Of a DNA stretch of 64,000 bases, positions 56,384 to 64,000 are shown piece after piece. A program made the position numbers and the translations under genes. The notes under the pieces were generated by a model. That model made no database searches, was not told the DNA's origin, and saw only the letters and a program-made list of their open reading frames with translations. This stretch comes from Ancylobacter radicis (GTDB lineage Bacteria > Pseudomonadota > Alphaproteobacteria > Rhizobiales > Xanthobacteraceae), in assembly GCF_018449475.1 (NCBI RefSeq), contig NZ_JAHCQH010000004.1, positions 1-64,000 of the forward strand. Reading direction: 5' to 3'. Within the stretch, counting starts at the first letter, position 1, and every line of letters starts with the position of its first letter.

Positions 56384-58161
56384 AACGCTTCCTCCCATGT
56401 CTTCGACAGCCGCATGGCCATGTCGATCAGGCCGACCATCGAATAGGTCTGCGGAATGTTGCCCCACAGTTCGAGGGTCTGGTTGTCGATGTCCTCGGAC
56501 AGCAGCCCCGCCTCGTTGCGCCGGGCGAGCAGGTTGGTGAACAGCTCGCGCGCCTCGTCCCGGCGCCCGATCAGGTCGAGCGCGCCGGCGTACCAGAAGG
56601 AGCAGATGGTGAAGGAGGTCTCGGGCAGGCCGAAATCATCCTCGCCGGCATAGCGCATCAGATAGCCGTTGCGCATCAGCCCGCGCCCGATCGCCTCCAC
56701 GGTCGCGACATAGCGCGGATCGTCCGGCCTCACGAAGCCCAGTTCGGCGAGCAGCAGCAGGCTGGCGTCGAGCTGGCCGTCCTCCTCCGCGTCGACGAAG
56801 CTGCCGAGCTTCTCGCTCCAGGCGAAGGTGAGGATGCGGGCGCGGATCTCGTTGCGCCGCTCCAGCCAGAACTGCACGCGCTCCGGCAATTCGAGCACGC
56901 GGGCGATGCGGGCGAGCCGGTCGCAGGCGGCCCAGCTCATCACCGCCGAGAAGGTGTGGACGCGCCGCTTGCCGCGCAGCTCCCACAGGCCGGCATCGGG
57001 TTCGAAAGCGAATTCCACCGCCTTGGCGCCGACCCCCTCCAGCAGCTCGAACAGCGCCCGGTCGCCGCGATTGGGCAGGCGTTCGTCGAAGAACATCTGC
57101 GCCGCCGCCAGCACGACATGGCCATAGCCGTCATTCTGCACCTGCTCGGCCGCCTGATTGCCGACCCGCACCGGCCCCATGCCGGAGAAGCCCGCCAGCG
57201 CCGGGGCGAAACGCTCCTCAAGCTGGGTGCCCGGCACGATCGAATAGACCGGCGCCAGCCGCCCGGACGGCTCGGAGGCGATCACCGTGGTCAGATAGCG
57301 GATATAGTCTTCCATCGTGCGGGTGGCGCCGAGCAGGTTCAGCGCGCGCACCGTGAAGTAGGAATCGCGCAGCCAGCAATGGCGGTAGTCCCAGTTGCGG
57401 ATCGAGTGCGGCGCCTCGGGAATCGAGGTGGTGAGCGCGGCGACGATGCCGCCGGTCTCCTCATAGGCGCACAGCTTGAGCGAGATGGCGGCGCGGATCA
57501 CCGCGTCCTGCCATTCGAAGGGAATGGAGAGGTAGCGCACCCATTCCCACCAATAGTCGCGCGTCTTATCCTCGAAGCCCTGGGCCGTTTCCGCGAGGCT
57601 CGAGGCGAAGGGCTCGTCCGGCCCGAGCACCAGCGTCGCCGCCTTGCTGAGCACGAAGGGGCGCTCCTCCATCACATAGACGATGGGCAGGTCGGTGGTG
57701 GCGCGCAGGGTGAAGTCGTCGCCGGCAAAGCGCATATGGTTGGAGCCGCGCACCGGTACCGGACGCTGCTCGCCCCATTTGAAATGCGGGCGCAGGCGGA
57801 TGGTGACGCGGCAGGTGCCGGCGATCGGCTCGATCCGCCGCACCAGCATGGCCGGGCGATAGATGCGGTCATAGAGCTTGAAGCGCGGCGCGAAGTCGGT
57901 GATGCGCAGCTTCGCCCCGTCCGCGCTCTCCAGAATGGTCTCGATGATGGCGCTGTTGTGCTGGTAGCGGCGCGTGGCCTTCACCTGCCCGTCCAGCACC
58001 ACGTCGAAGAAGCCCGCTTCCGGTTCCGTGCCGCCGAGCATGGCGGAGAAGATCGGGTCCCCGTCGATGCGGGGCCAGCAGCACCAGGCGATGCGCCCGT
58101 TGGGATCGACGAGGGCGGCGATGGTGCCGTTGCCGATGGCGGCGAGATTCAGATTGGTCAC
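56368..58161 (-). CDS. Glycoside hydrolase family 15 protein
   Basis: A 597-residue protein of the GH15 family (glucoamylase/trehalase-like). It has the N-terminal domain (LAAIGNGTIAALVDPNGRIAWCCWP) and the (alpha/alpha)6 catalytic barrel (SIRNWDYRHCWLRDSYFTVRALNLLG, DGQLDASLLLLAELGFV, TSFTICSFWYAGALDLIGR). It sits between otsB and otsA and overlaps both. Related proteins in this position are candidates for cytoplasmic trehalose or alpha-glucan hydrolysis. No signal peptide is visible. The activity is not proved by sequence alone. Confidence 0.93.
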   Translation of the reverse strand: MTNLNLAAIGNGTIAALVDPNGRIAWCCWPRIDGDPIFSAMLGGTEPEAGFFDVVLDGQVKATRRYQHNSAIIETILESADGAKLRITDFAPRFKLYDRIYRPAMLVRRIEPIAGTCRVTIRLRPHFKWGEQRPVPVRGSNHMRFAGDDFTLRATTDLPIVYVMEERPFVLSKAATLVLGPDEPFASSLAETAQGFEDKTRDYWWEWVRYLSIPFEWQDAVIRAAISLKLCAYEETGGIVAALTTSIPEAPHSIRNWDYRHCWLRDSYFTVRALNLLGATRTMEDYIRYLTTVIASEPSGRLAPVYSIVPGTQLEERFAPALAGFSGMGPVRVGNQAAEQVQNDGYGHVVLAAAQMFFDERLPNRGDRALFELLEGVGAKAVEFAFEPDAGLWELRGKRRVHTFSAVMSWAACDRLARIARVLELPERVQFWLERRNEIRARILTFAWSEKLGSFVDAEEDGQLDASLLLLAELGFVRPDDPRYVATVEAIGRGLMRNGYLMRYAGEDDFGLPETSFTICSFWYAGALDLIGRRDEARELFTNLLARRNEAGLLSEDIDNQTLELWGNIPQTYSMVGLIDMAMRLSKTWEEAFWRGS

Positions 58162-58964
58162 GTGGCGGCGGGCTCCAGCATCTGCGGGATCTGGTCGAGC
58201 CAGTGCCGGACATCGGCCGGCGTGGCGAGGCGATGATCGGCCTGGGTGGTCGGGCGGGGGCCGATGGCGACGGCGAGGCCGCCGGCGGCGCGCACGGCGC
58301 GGAAGCCGTCCTCGTCGGTCACGTCATCGCCGACGAAGACCGGCCGCCGCCCGGCGAAGATCGAGGTGCGCATGAACTGCTCGACCGCCGTGCCCTTGGT
58401 GTGGCCGGCCGGCCGGACCTCGATGACGAAGCGGCCCTTGAGGAATTCGACCCCGTCATCGAAGCCGCGGCCCAGTTCGACCACCTTGTCCATGATGGCG
58501 TCCGACCATTCCGGCACGGCGCGGAAATGCACGGCGAGCGAGAGCGGCTTGTGCTCGATGAACACGCCCGGCCAGGCGGCCAGCTCGCGCACCAGCGTGT
58601 GTTCCAGCGGCTGGCGCCATTTCGGGATGGTGATCGGTACGGAGGGGGCGTCGGGGGCGAGGCGGATTTCGGCCCCGTGCTGGCCGGAGGCGGCGAGCCG
58701 GGCGGGGGCGAAGCGGCGGTCCATCCAGTCGATGGTACGGCCGGAGACCAGCGCCACCGCGCCGCCGAGCGCCTGCTGGAGCGCGACCAGCATGTCCGGC
58801 ATCCGCGTCGGGATGGTCACCCCCTCGGGGTGGTCGGCATGTTCGATCAGCGTGCCGTCAATATCGAGAAACAGCGCCCAGTCGGGCTGGGCAGGGGGGA
58901 GGGCGGGAAGCGCGGCTTCGGGAAGGTCGGGAACAGGTCCCTTGGCCTCGGGGAGAGTGTGCAT
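58158..58964 (-). CDS. otsB: Trehalose-6-phosphate phosphatase
   Basis: A 268-residue HAD-type phosphatase. The catalytic DxD is Asp34 and Asp36 (LFLDIDGTLIEHADHPEG), and the metal motif VFVGDDVTDEDGFRAV is near residue 225. It completes trehalose synthesis by removing phosphate from the OtsA product. The ATG at 58964 begins before a Pro-rich lead. Its stop overlaps the GH15 ATG by 4 bases (ATGA). The 169-bp gap upstream, before the PAS-GGDEF gene, should hold the operon promoter. Confidence 0.94.
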   Translation of the reverse strand: MHTLPEAKGPVPDLPEAALPALPPAQPDWALFLDIDGTLIEHADHPEGVTIPTRMPDMLVALQQALGGAVALVSGRTIDWMDRRFAPARLAASGQHGAEIRLAPDAPSVPITIPKWRQPLEHTLVRELAAWPGVFIEHKPLSLAVHFRAVPEWSDAIMDKVVELGRGFDDGVEFLKGRFVIEVRPAGHTKGTAVEQFMRTSIFAGRRPVFVGDDVTDEDGFRAVRAAGGLAVAIGPRPTTQADHRLATPADVRHWLDQIPQMLEPAAT

Positions 58965-59133
58965 TCCGTTTCCTGGTAGCGTCGGGGCTCTCACCGTCGA
59001 CCAATAACGCGCGTATCCGCCGACAGGGTGGTAACAAGGTGTAGAATAGGCGCAAATCGCCCCTGTTAACGCGCAGGAGGCGATGGCGTTCCAATACCAA
59101 TCGAAGAAGGTGATGTGACCGGCGCGGCGCGGC

Positions 59134-60120
59134 TCAGCGCGCGGGCATCAATTGCCCGTCGGCGGAGGGCAGGGAGCCGGCATCCCAATGCAGGCGAATG
59201 CCGCGCCCGCCTTCGGCTTTCACCGCATAGAGCGCCTGGTCGGCGCGCTCGATGAGCTGGCTGCGCACCTCGCTGATCGTCGCATCATGGGGAATGCGCG
59301 AGAGGCAGGCGGCGCCGGTGCTGATGGACAGGCGCGCCCCGCTTATGCTGGCATGCTCGATCTCCAGCGCCTCCACCGCCTTGTGCAGGCTCTCGGCCAC
59401 CTTGAGCGCGCCATTGGCGGCGGTGCCCGGCAGCACGACGATGAATTCCTCGCCGCCGAAGCGGGCGACGATATCGCCGGGGCGGCGCAGCACGCTGCCC
59501 ATCACCTGCGCCACGGCATGCAGCGTGTCGTCGCCGGCGAGGTGGCCGTAACGGTCATTGTATTTCTTGAAGTCGTCGACATCGATCAGCAGCACCGAAA
59601 TCGGCGCTCCCTCGCGCCGGCAGCGCAGGATTTCGCGCGGCAGCAGCTCTTCCAGCGCGTGGCGGTTCCACAGGCCGGTCAGCGCATCAGTCGAGGCCGC
59701 TTCGGCCAGTCGGCGATTGGCGGCCTGAAGTTCCTGATTGGCGCTCTCCAGCCTCTCTTCCAGCCGCTTCTGCTCGGTGATCTCGGTCAGCGCCGTGCAG
59801 ATCGCGTTGATCTGTCCGCCCTCGTCGCGGATCGGCCGGACGGAGACGATGAAGACCCGTCCGAACAGGCTGATTTCCTGCGGCGGCTCGGCCGCGCCCC
59901 TGTCGAAGGTCGCGAAAATGCGCTTGGAGATGTTGAGCGCCGCCTCGCCGAACACATCGCCCACGTTCCGCCCGGTGATGCCGTCGCCGGGATCGGGGAT
60001 GACGCCGGCGAATTCCCGGTTGGCCGCAAGAATGTGCCCTTCGCGGCTGATGAGGCAGGACGCGATGGGGAAGTCCAGATAGATGCGTCGGAGGTCTTCG
60101 GCCGAAAGGTGCGCGAGCAT
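59134..60120 (-). CDS. PAS-GGDEF diguanylate cyclase
   Basis: A 328-residue protein with a PAS domain (residues ~10-115; [16 protein letters not shown] and [24 protein letters not shown]), a coiled coil (~117-143) and a GGDEF domain. The active motif is GGEEF (222-226) and the RxxD site is RPGD (213-216), both intact. I used the ATG at 60120 because a good promoter (TTGCGG, 16 bp, TATAGT) ends near 60161, which puts the longer GTG frame at 60195 upstream of transcription. The sensory ligand is unknown. Confidence 0.88.
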   Translation of the reverse strand: MLAHLSAEDLRRIYLDFPIASCLISREGHILAANREFAGVIPDPGDGITGRNVGDVFGEAALNISKRIFATFDRGAAEPPQEISLFGRVFIVSVRPIRDEGGQINAICTALTEITEQKRLEERLESANQELQAANRRLAEAASTDALTGLWNRHALEELLPREILRCRREGAPISVLLIDVDDFKKYNDRYGHLAGDDTLHAVAQVMGSVLRRPGDIVARFGGEEFIVVLPGTAANGALKVAESLHKAVEALEIEHASISGARLSISTGAACLSRIPHDATISEVRSQLIERADQALYAVKAEGGRGIRLHWDAGSLPSADGQLMPAR

Positions 60121-60160
60121 ACCGCCGAACTGGGATGATGAATGATTGAAAAGGGCGTTA

Positions 60161-60202
60161 ACTATAACAGGAGGGGGCCCGTCCGCAATTGACACGTGTC
60201 AA
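60161..60202 (-). promoter_or_regulatory. Promoter and palindrome upstream of the PAS-GGDEF gene
   Basis: Minus strand -35 TTGCGG (60188-60183), 16-bp spacer, -10 TATAGT (60166-60161). Immediately upstream is the perfect 14-bp palindrome TTGACACGTGTCAA (60189-60202), which could be an operator or carry an opposing -35 box for ettA. The remaining gap to ettA (to 60469) is GC-rich and shows nothing else. Confidence 0.6.
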
Positions 60203-60469
60203 TCCGGCGCCGCTTTTCGTCCGGCTGACGCAGAGTCGTTGCAGCAACGCCGTCGCCATGCTCCCAAGACCGGCGCCCGCGCTCTGCCCGTGCCCTGCGT
60301 CGCGGGATCGCGCCGGCAAAGCTCCGGTCGCGTTCCGGGAGAACGCCGGTCTTGCCGCTCGCGGGCGCGCGGTTTACATAGCGCCCGACCCAATTCCGTC
60401 TCGTCGCAGGGCCCGTTGCCGTCAGGCGGCGTGCGTCCCCCACGCGCCTTAAGCGCAGGATCTCGGCAC

Positions 60470-62125
60470 ATGGCTTCCTATCAGTACGTCTACCACATGC
60501 ACGGCATGTCCAAGGCCTATCCGGGCGGCAAGAAGGTGCTCGACAATGTGCACCTCTCCTTCTACCCGACGGCCAAGATCGGCATTCTCGGCCCGAACGG
60601 CTCGGGCAAGTCGACGCTGCTCAAGATCATGGCCGGCATCGACAAGGACTTTTCCGGCGAGGCCTGGGTCGCGGAAGGCGCGCGCGTCGGCTACCTGCCG
60701 CAGGAGCCGCAGCTCGACCCGACCCTCTCGGTGCGCGAGAACGTGATGCTCGGCGTCGCCAAGCAGAAGGCGATCCTCGACCGCTACAACGAACTCGCCA
60801 TGAACTATTCCGAGGAGACCGCGGATGAGATGACCGCGCTCCAGGACGAGATCGAGGGCCAGGGCCTGTGGGATCTCGACAGCAAGGTCGACCAGGCGAT
60901 GGACGCGCTGGGTTGCCCGGAAGAGGGCTCGGACGTCGCCCGGCTCTCGGGCGGCGAGCGCCGCCGCGTCGCGCTGTGCCAGCTCCTGCTCTCGCAGCCG
61001 GAACTGCTGCTGCTCGACGAGCCGACCAACCATCTCGACGCCGAGACCACCAACTGGCTGGAAGGCCATCTGCGCAACTATCCGGGCGCGATCCTGATCG
61101 TCACCCATGACCGCTACTTCCTCGACAATGTGACCGGCTGGATTCTCGAACTCGATCGCGGCCGCGGCATCCCCTATGAGGGCAACTACTCCTCCTGGCT
61201 GGCCCAGAAGACCAAGCGGATGCAGCAGGAAAACCGCGAGGACGAGGCCCGCCAGCGTGCCCTTGCCTCCGAGCAGGAATGGATGGCGGCCTCCCCCAAG
61301 GCGCGTCAGGCCAAGAACAAGGCGCGTATCCAGCGTTACGACGAGCTGGTGAAGAAGGCCTCCGAGAAGGCGCCGACCACCGCCCAGATCGTCATTCCCG
61401 TGTCCGAGCGCCTCGGCAACAACGTCATCGAGTTCAACGGCCTGACCAAGTCGTTCGGCGACCGCCTGCTGATCGACAATCTGTCCTTCAAGCTGCCGCC
61501 GGGCGGCATTGTCGGCGTTATCGGGCCGAACGGCGCGGGCAAGACCACGCTGTTCCGCATGATCGCCGGGCAGGAGACGCCCGACGCCGGCAGCATCAGC
61601 GTTGGCGACAGCGTGCAGCTTGGCTATGTCGACCAGAACCGCGACGCGCTGAACGACAAGAAGACCGTCTGGGAGGAAATCTCCGGCGGCCAGGAAGTGC
61701 TTTATCTCGGCAAGCGCGAAATCAATTCGCGCGCCTATTGCGGCGCCTTCAACTTCAAGGGCGGCGACCAGCAGAAGAAGGTCGGCATGCTCTCGGGCGG
61801 CGAGCGCAACCGCGTGCATCTCGCCCGTATCCTCCAGCAGGGCGCCAACGTCCTCCTCCTCGACGAGCCGACCAACGATCTCGACGTCGAGACGCTGCGC
61901 GCGCTGGAAGAGGCGCTGGAAGACTTCGCCGGCTGCGCGGTCATCATCTCGCATGACCGCTTCTTCCTCGACCGTATCGCCACCCACATCCTCGCCTATG
62001 AGGGCGAGGGCCATGTCGAATGGTTCGAAGGCAACTTCCACGATTACGAGGAAGACAAGAAGCGCCGCCTCGGCGTCGACGAGATCGTCCCGCACCGCAT
62101 GAAGCACAAGAAGCTGACGCGCTGA
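60470..62125 (+). CDS. ettA: Energy-dependent translational throttle protein EttA (ABC-F)
   Basis: A 551-residue ABC-F protein that binds the ribosomal E site and couples translation to energy state. It has two ATP domains: Walker A GPNGSGKST (41-49) and GPNGAGKTT, signatures LSGGERRRVALCQLL and LSGGERNRVHLARIL, and Walker B LLLLDEPTNHLD and LLLLDEPTNDLD. The linker and arm (SSWLAQKTKRMQQE) are present. The length matches E. coli EttA (555). There is no membrane domain. The start at 60470 is marked by a strongly conserved MASYQYVYHMHGMSKAYPGG. Confidence 0.96.
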   Translation: MASYQYVYHMHGMSKAYPGGKKVLDNVHLSFYPTAKIGILGPNGSGKSTLLKIMAGIDKDFSGEAWVAEGARVGYLPQEPQLDPTLSVRENVMLGVAKQKAILDRYNELAMNYSEETADEMTALQDEIEGQGLWDLDSKVDQAMDALGCPEEGSDVARLSGGERRRVALCQLLLSQPELLLLDEPTNHLDAETTNWLEGHLRNYPGAILIVTHDRYFLDNVTGWILELDRGRGIPYEGNYSSWLAQKTKRMQQENREDEARQRALASEQEWMAASPKARQAKNKARIQRYDELVKKASEKAPTTAQIVIPVSERLGNNVIEFNGLTKSFGDRLLIDNLSFKLPPGGIVGVIGPNGAGKTTLFRMIAGQETPDAGSISVGDSVQLGYVDQNRDALNDKKTVWEEISGGQEVLYLGKREINSRAYCGAFNFKGGDQQKKVGMLSGGERNRVHLARILQQGANVLLLDEPTNDLDVETLRALEEALEDFAGCAVIISHDRFFLDRIATHILAYEGEGHVEWFEGNFHDYEEDKKRRLGVDEIVPHRMKHKKLTR

Positions 62126-62131
62126 GGGGGC

Positions 62132-62428
62132 TCAACCGGGGAACAGCAGGGGCTCGTAATCCATCGCACCGTGCAGGACATGAAGGATCTGCACGGTGTC
62201 TTCGCTGACCCGGAAGAAGATGAGATAATTGCCGTGGACGCAGCGGCGCACGCCCGCCGCCGCGACGCGCGGCACCAGCGGGTAGGCCTCCGGGGCCGCC
62301 CCGATGCGCGCGGCATGCTCGCGCAGCTCTCGTATGAAGGCGAGGGCGCGCCGCGGATTGTCGGCGGCGATGTGGTCGCCGATGCGCTCCAGATCCGCCT
62401 CGGCCTGCGCCGTGATGAGGACGATCAT
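62132..62428 (-). CDS. parE: ParE/RelE-family toxin
   Basis: A 98-residue toxin of the ParE type: ITAQAEADLERIGDHIAADNPRRALAFIRELREH (segment) and YPLVPRVAAAGVRRCVHGNYLIFFRVSEDTVQILHVLHG (segment). ParE toxins block DNA gyrase. Its ATG overlaps the antitoxin stop by 4 bases (ATGA). The gene reads convergent to ettA with 6 bp between them. A related RelE-type activity cannot be excluded. Confidence 0.9.
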   Translation of the reverse strand: MIVLITAQAEADLERIGDHIAADNPRRALAFIRELREHAARIGAAPEAYPLVPRVAAAGVRRCVHGNYLIFFRVSEDTVQILHVLHGAMDYEPLLFPG

Positions 62429-62688
62429 TCGCCGGTCTTGTCGACCATCGCCGCGTATTTCGCCTCAAGCCGCCCGAGAACGCGCTCTGCCGGCGTCACC
62501 CGCCCGGCCTCGGCGTCGTCCAGCCCGCGCGCGAGTGCCTGCTCCAGCGCGGCGACCCGCATCTCGCGCTCCTGAAGCAGCCGCACACCCTCGCGCAGCA
62601 CCTCGCTTTTGGAATGGTAGCGGCCCGAGGCGACGAGCCGGTTCACATAGGTCTCAAGCTGCTGGCCGAGTTCGGCGCTGATGGCCAT
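62425..62688 (-). CDS. parD: ParD-type antitoxin
   Basis: An 87-residue antitoxin with a ribbon-helix-helix N-terminus (ISAELGQQLETYVNRLVASGRYHSKSEVLREGVRLLQERE, in outline) and a toxin-binding tail. I used the ATG at 62688, which has GGAGG 5 bases upstream; the ATG at 62700 lies within that region. It is the first gene of the parDE operon and likely autorepresses at the palindrome 62720-62734. Confidence 0.92.
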   Translation of the reverse strand: MAISAELGQQLETYVNRLVASGRYHSKSEVLREGVRLLQEREMRVAALEQALARGLDDAEAGRVTPAERVLGRLEAKYAAMVDKTGE

Positions 62689-62719
62689 GGCGTCCTCCAT
62701 TCGCGTCAGTCTAGCGCAC

Positions 62720-62734
62720 CAATAACAGTTATTG
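62720..62734 (-). promoter_or_regulatory. parDE operator
   Basis: The 15-bp palindrome CAATAACAGTTATTG lies 32 bp upstream of the parD start, inside the expected promoter. Ribbon-helix-helix antitoxins bind such sites. Confidence 0.65.
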
Positions 62735-62802
62735 AATCAAATCTGCGCGGTGGTGCCGTGGTCGGGTGGTGCGGGCGGCGCGGGATCGGTTAGGTAGGGG
62801 GC

Positions 62803-64000
62803 ATGAAGCACATCCCGATGATGCTGGTCGCCGCGCTGATCGCGCTCACCCCCGCGCTCGCCCGCGCCGATGCCGCCTTCGACCGGTGGCTGGCGGCGCA
62901 ATGGCCGGCGGCGCAGGCGATGGGGATTTCCCGCGCCACCTTCGAGCGGGAAACGCGCGGCCTTGAGCCCGACCTCTCGCTGCCGGACCTCGCTCTGCCC
63001 GGCAAGCCGAAGGCGCCGGACCGGCAGGCCGAGTTCGTGCAGACGCCGGCCACCTATGTCTCGGACAAGGCGATCGGCACCTATGCCGCGCGCGGCCGGG
63101 CGCTCGCCAAGCAATATGGCCCGCAGCTCGCCGCGCTGGAGAAACGTTTCGGTGTGCCGGGCCCGATCCTGCTCGCCATCTGGGCGCGCGAGACCTCCTA
63201 TGGCGGGGCCAAGCTCGACCGCGACGCGCTGCGCGTATTGGCGACGCAGGCCTATGTCGGCCGCCGCAAGGACGAGTTCCGCGCCGAATTCCTCGCCGCG
63301 CTGAAGATCCTCGACGAGGGGCATATCTCCCGCGCGCAGATGAAAAGCTCCTGGGCCGGCGCCATGGGCCTCACCCAGTTCCTGCCGACCGGCTATCTGG
63401 AATATGGCGTCGATCTCGACGGCGACGGCACCGCCAATATCTGGACCGATGTGCCGGAGGCGCTGGCCGCGACCGCCAGCCTGCTGAAGGAAAAGGGCTG
63501 GCAGGCCGGCAAACGCTGGGCCTATGAGATCACCGTCCCCTCCGGCTTCGACTGCACGCTGGCCGAGCCGGAAACCCGCCTTTCCATCGGCGACTGGCTG
63601 AAGCGCGGGGTGAGAATCGCCGATGGCCGCCGCGTGCCGCCATCCGCGCTCAAGGACGAGGCCTCGATCATCATGCCCGCCGGCCCGTTCGGCCCGGCAT
63701 TTATGACGCCGGCTAACTATTTCGTGCTCAAGAGCTACAATTTCGCCGATCTCTACGTGCTCTATGTCGGCCATCTCGCCGACCGCATCGAGGATGACCG
63801 GCCCTTCGCGCAGGGCTGGAAGGACATCGCGCTGGTGAAGACCGCCGATCTCGAATTCATGCAGAAGGTACTGACTCATCAGGGCTATTACACCGATAAG
63901 GTCGACGGCAAGGCTGGCATGAAGACCCGCGCCGCGCTCGGCGCCTACCAGAAGGTCAACGGCCTCGCACTCGATTGCTGGCCCGACGCGGCGGTGCTCG
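62803..64000 (+). CDS. Lytic murein transglycosylase, MltB type (partial, runs off the right edge)
   Basis: The frame from ATG 62803 is open to the window end (399 residues). A signal peptide (cleavage after ARA, residue ~22) leads to an SLT-2/MltB domain: FGVPGPILLAIWARETSYGG with catalytic Glu130, SSWAGAMGLTQFLPTGYLEYGVDLDGDG and MTPANYFVLKSYN. A C-terminal peptidoglycan-binding domain starts near residue 350 (FMQKVLTHQGYYTDKVDGKAGMKTRAALGAYQK in outline). It cleaves the glycan strand to make anhydromuramic ends. No lipobox is seen, so it is a periplasmic member. The final part of the binding domain is outside the window. Confidence 0.92.
   Translation, partial: MKHIPMMLVAALIALTPALARADAAFDRWLAAQWPAAQAMGISRATFERETRGLEPDLSLPDLALPGKPKAPDRQAEFVQTPATYVSDKAIGTYAARGRALAKQYGPQLAALEKRFGVPGPILLAIWARETSYGGAKLDRDALRVLATQAYVGRRKDEFRAEFLAALKILDEGHISRAQMKSSWAGAMGLTQFLPTGYLEYGVDLDGDGTANIWTDVPEALAATASLLKEKGWQAGKRWAYEITVPSGFDCTLAEPETRLSIGDWLKRGVRIADGRRVPPSALKDEASIIMPAGPFGPAFMTPANYFVLKSYNFADLYVLYVGHLADRIEDDRPFAQGWKDIALVKTADLEFMQKVLTHQGYYTDKVDGKAGMKTRAALGAYQKVNGLALDCWPDAAVL

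Noticed and set aside
56347-58236. 629-codon plus-strand frame
   Set aside because: It is antisense to the GH15 gene and shows no domain.
59083-59118. 11-codon plus-strand frame with AGGAGG in front, upstream of otsB
   Set aside because: The ribosome site is only 2 bases from the ATG, too close, and the peptide has no support.
60449-62107. 552-codon minus-strand frame
   Set aside because: It is antisense to ettA; the real gene is fully supported on the other strand.

Overview
The window is high-GC DNA with strong Shine-Dalgarno sites, many 1-4 nt gene overlaps, and alphaproteobacterial gene types (Lrp beside trxB, separated carA and carB, dnaG followed by rpoD, a LpcC-like glycosyltransferase, an otsB-GH15-otsA operon). 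It most resembles a chromosome of the Hyphomicrobiales, perhaps a Xanthobacteraceae member such as Ancylobacter, Starkeya or Xanthobacter. This placement is inferred from gene content and protein style, not from a search. No rRNA, tRNA or CRISPR array was recognised.

Positions 1-5527 are the right end of a prophage or phage-like island, all on the minus strand: two winged-helix DNA-binding proteins, an AT-rich control region with three direct repeats, an HK97-type capsid protein with an unusual membrane-type N-terminus, a GTA-gp10-like tail chaperone, an HK97 gp10-like protein, and a tape-measure protein that runs off the left edge. No terminase, portal or protease lies in the visible part.

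Positions 5624-15970 are core and envelope genes: LemA plus two TPM-domain proteins, ilvD, a short PhnA-like protein, a sorbosone-dehydrogenase-like protein, a secreted protein, a SIMPL protein, a lipid kinase, a membrane protein and a Sel1-repeat protein. Positions 16227-19333 are iron acquisition genes (TonB-dependent receptor and PiuC/YbiX dioxygenase). Positions 19424-26125 hold small transporters, GFA, a PQQ sugar dehydrogenase, a GST, an aspartate aminotransferase, a DUF992 protein and MsrP. Positions 26455-33250 contain a DUF2380 protein, LysR, trxB, Lrp, an ELM1-like protein with two glycosyltransferases, and greA.

Positions 33393-42799 contain carB and carA, separated by a cupin, a two-gene DNA-repair pair (radical SAM protein and a DUF4130-UdgX fusion) and a divergent HxlR/SDR pair. 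Positions 43042-49888 hold yqeY, azlCD, an ArsR-SRPBCC operon with a clear operator/promoter, dnaG and rpoD. Positions 50055-58964 hold a LysE exporter, small membrane proteins, an MFS transporter, an aldose epimerase, a GAF-GGDEF protein and the trehalose operon otsB-GH15-otsA. The end holds a PAS-GGDEF protein, ettA, a ParDE toxin-antitoxin pair and an MltB-type lytic transglycosylase cut by the right edge.

The items most worth checking are the capsid protein with a membrane-like N-terminus and its repeat-bearing upstream region, the UdgX/radical-SAM pair, the leaderless doubly-operated ArsR promoter, the intrinsic terminator just before carB, the DnaG that lacks three of four zinc ligands, and an orphan minus-strand terminator near 26,170 that suggests a small RNA.
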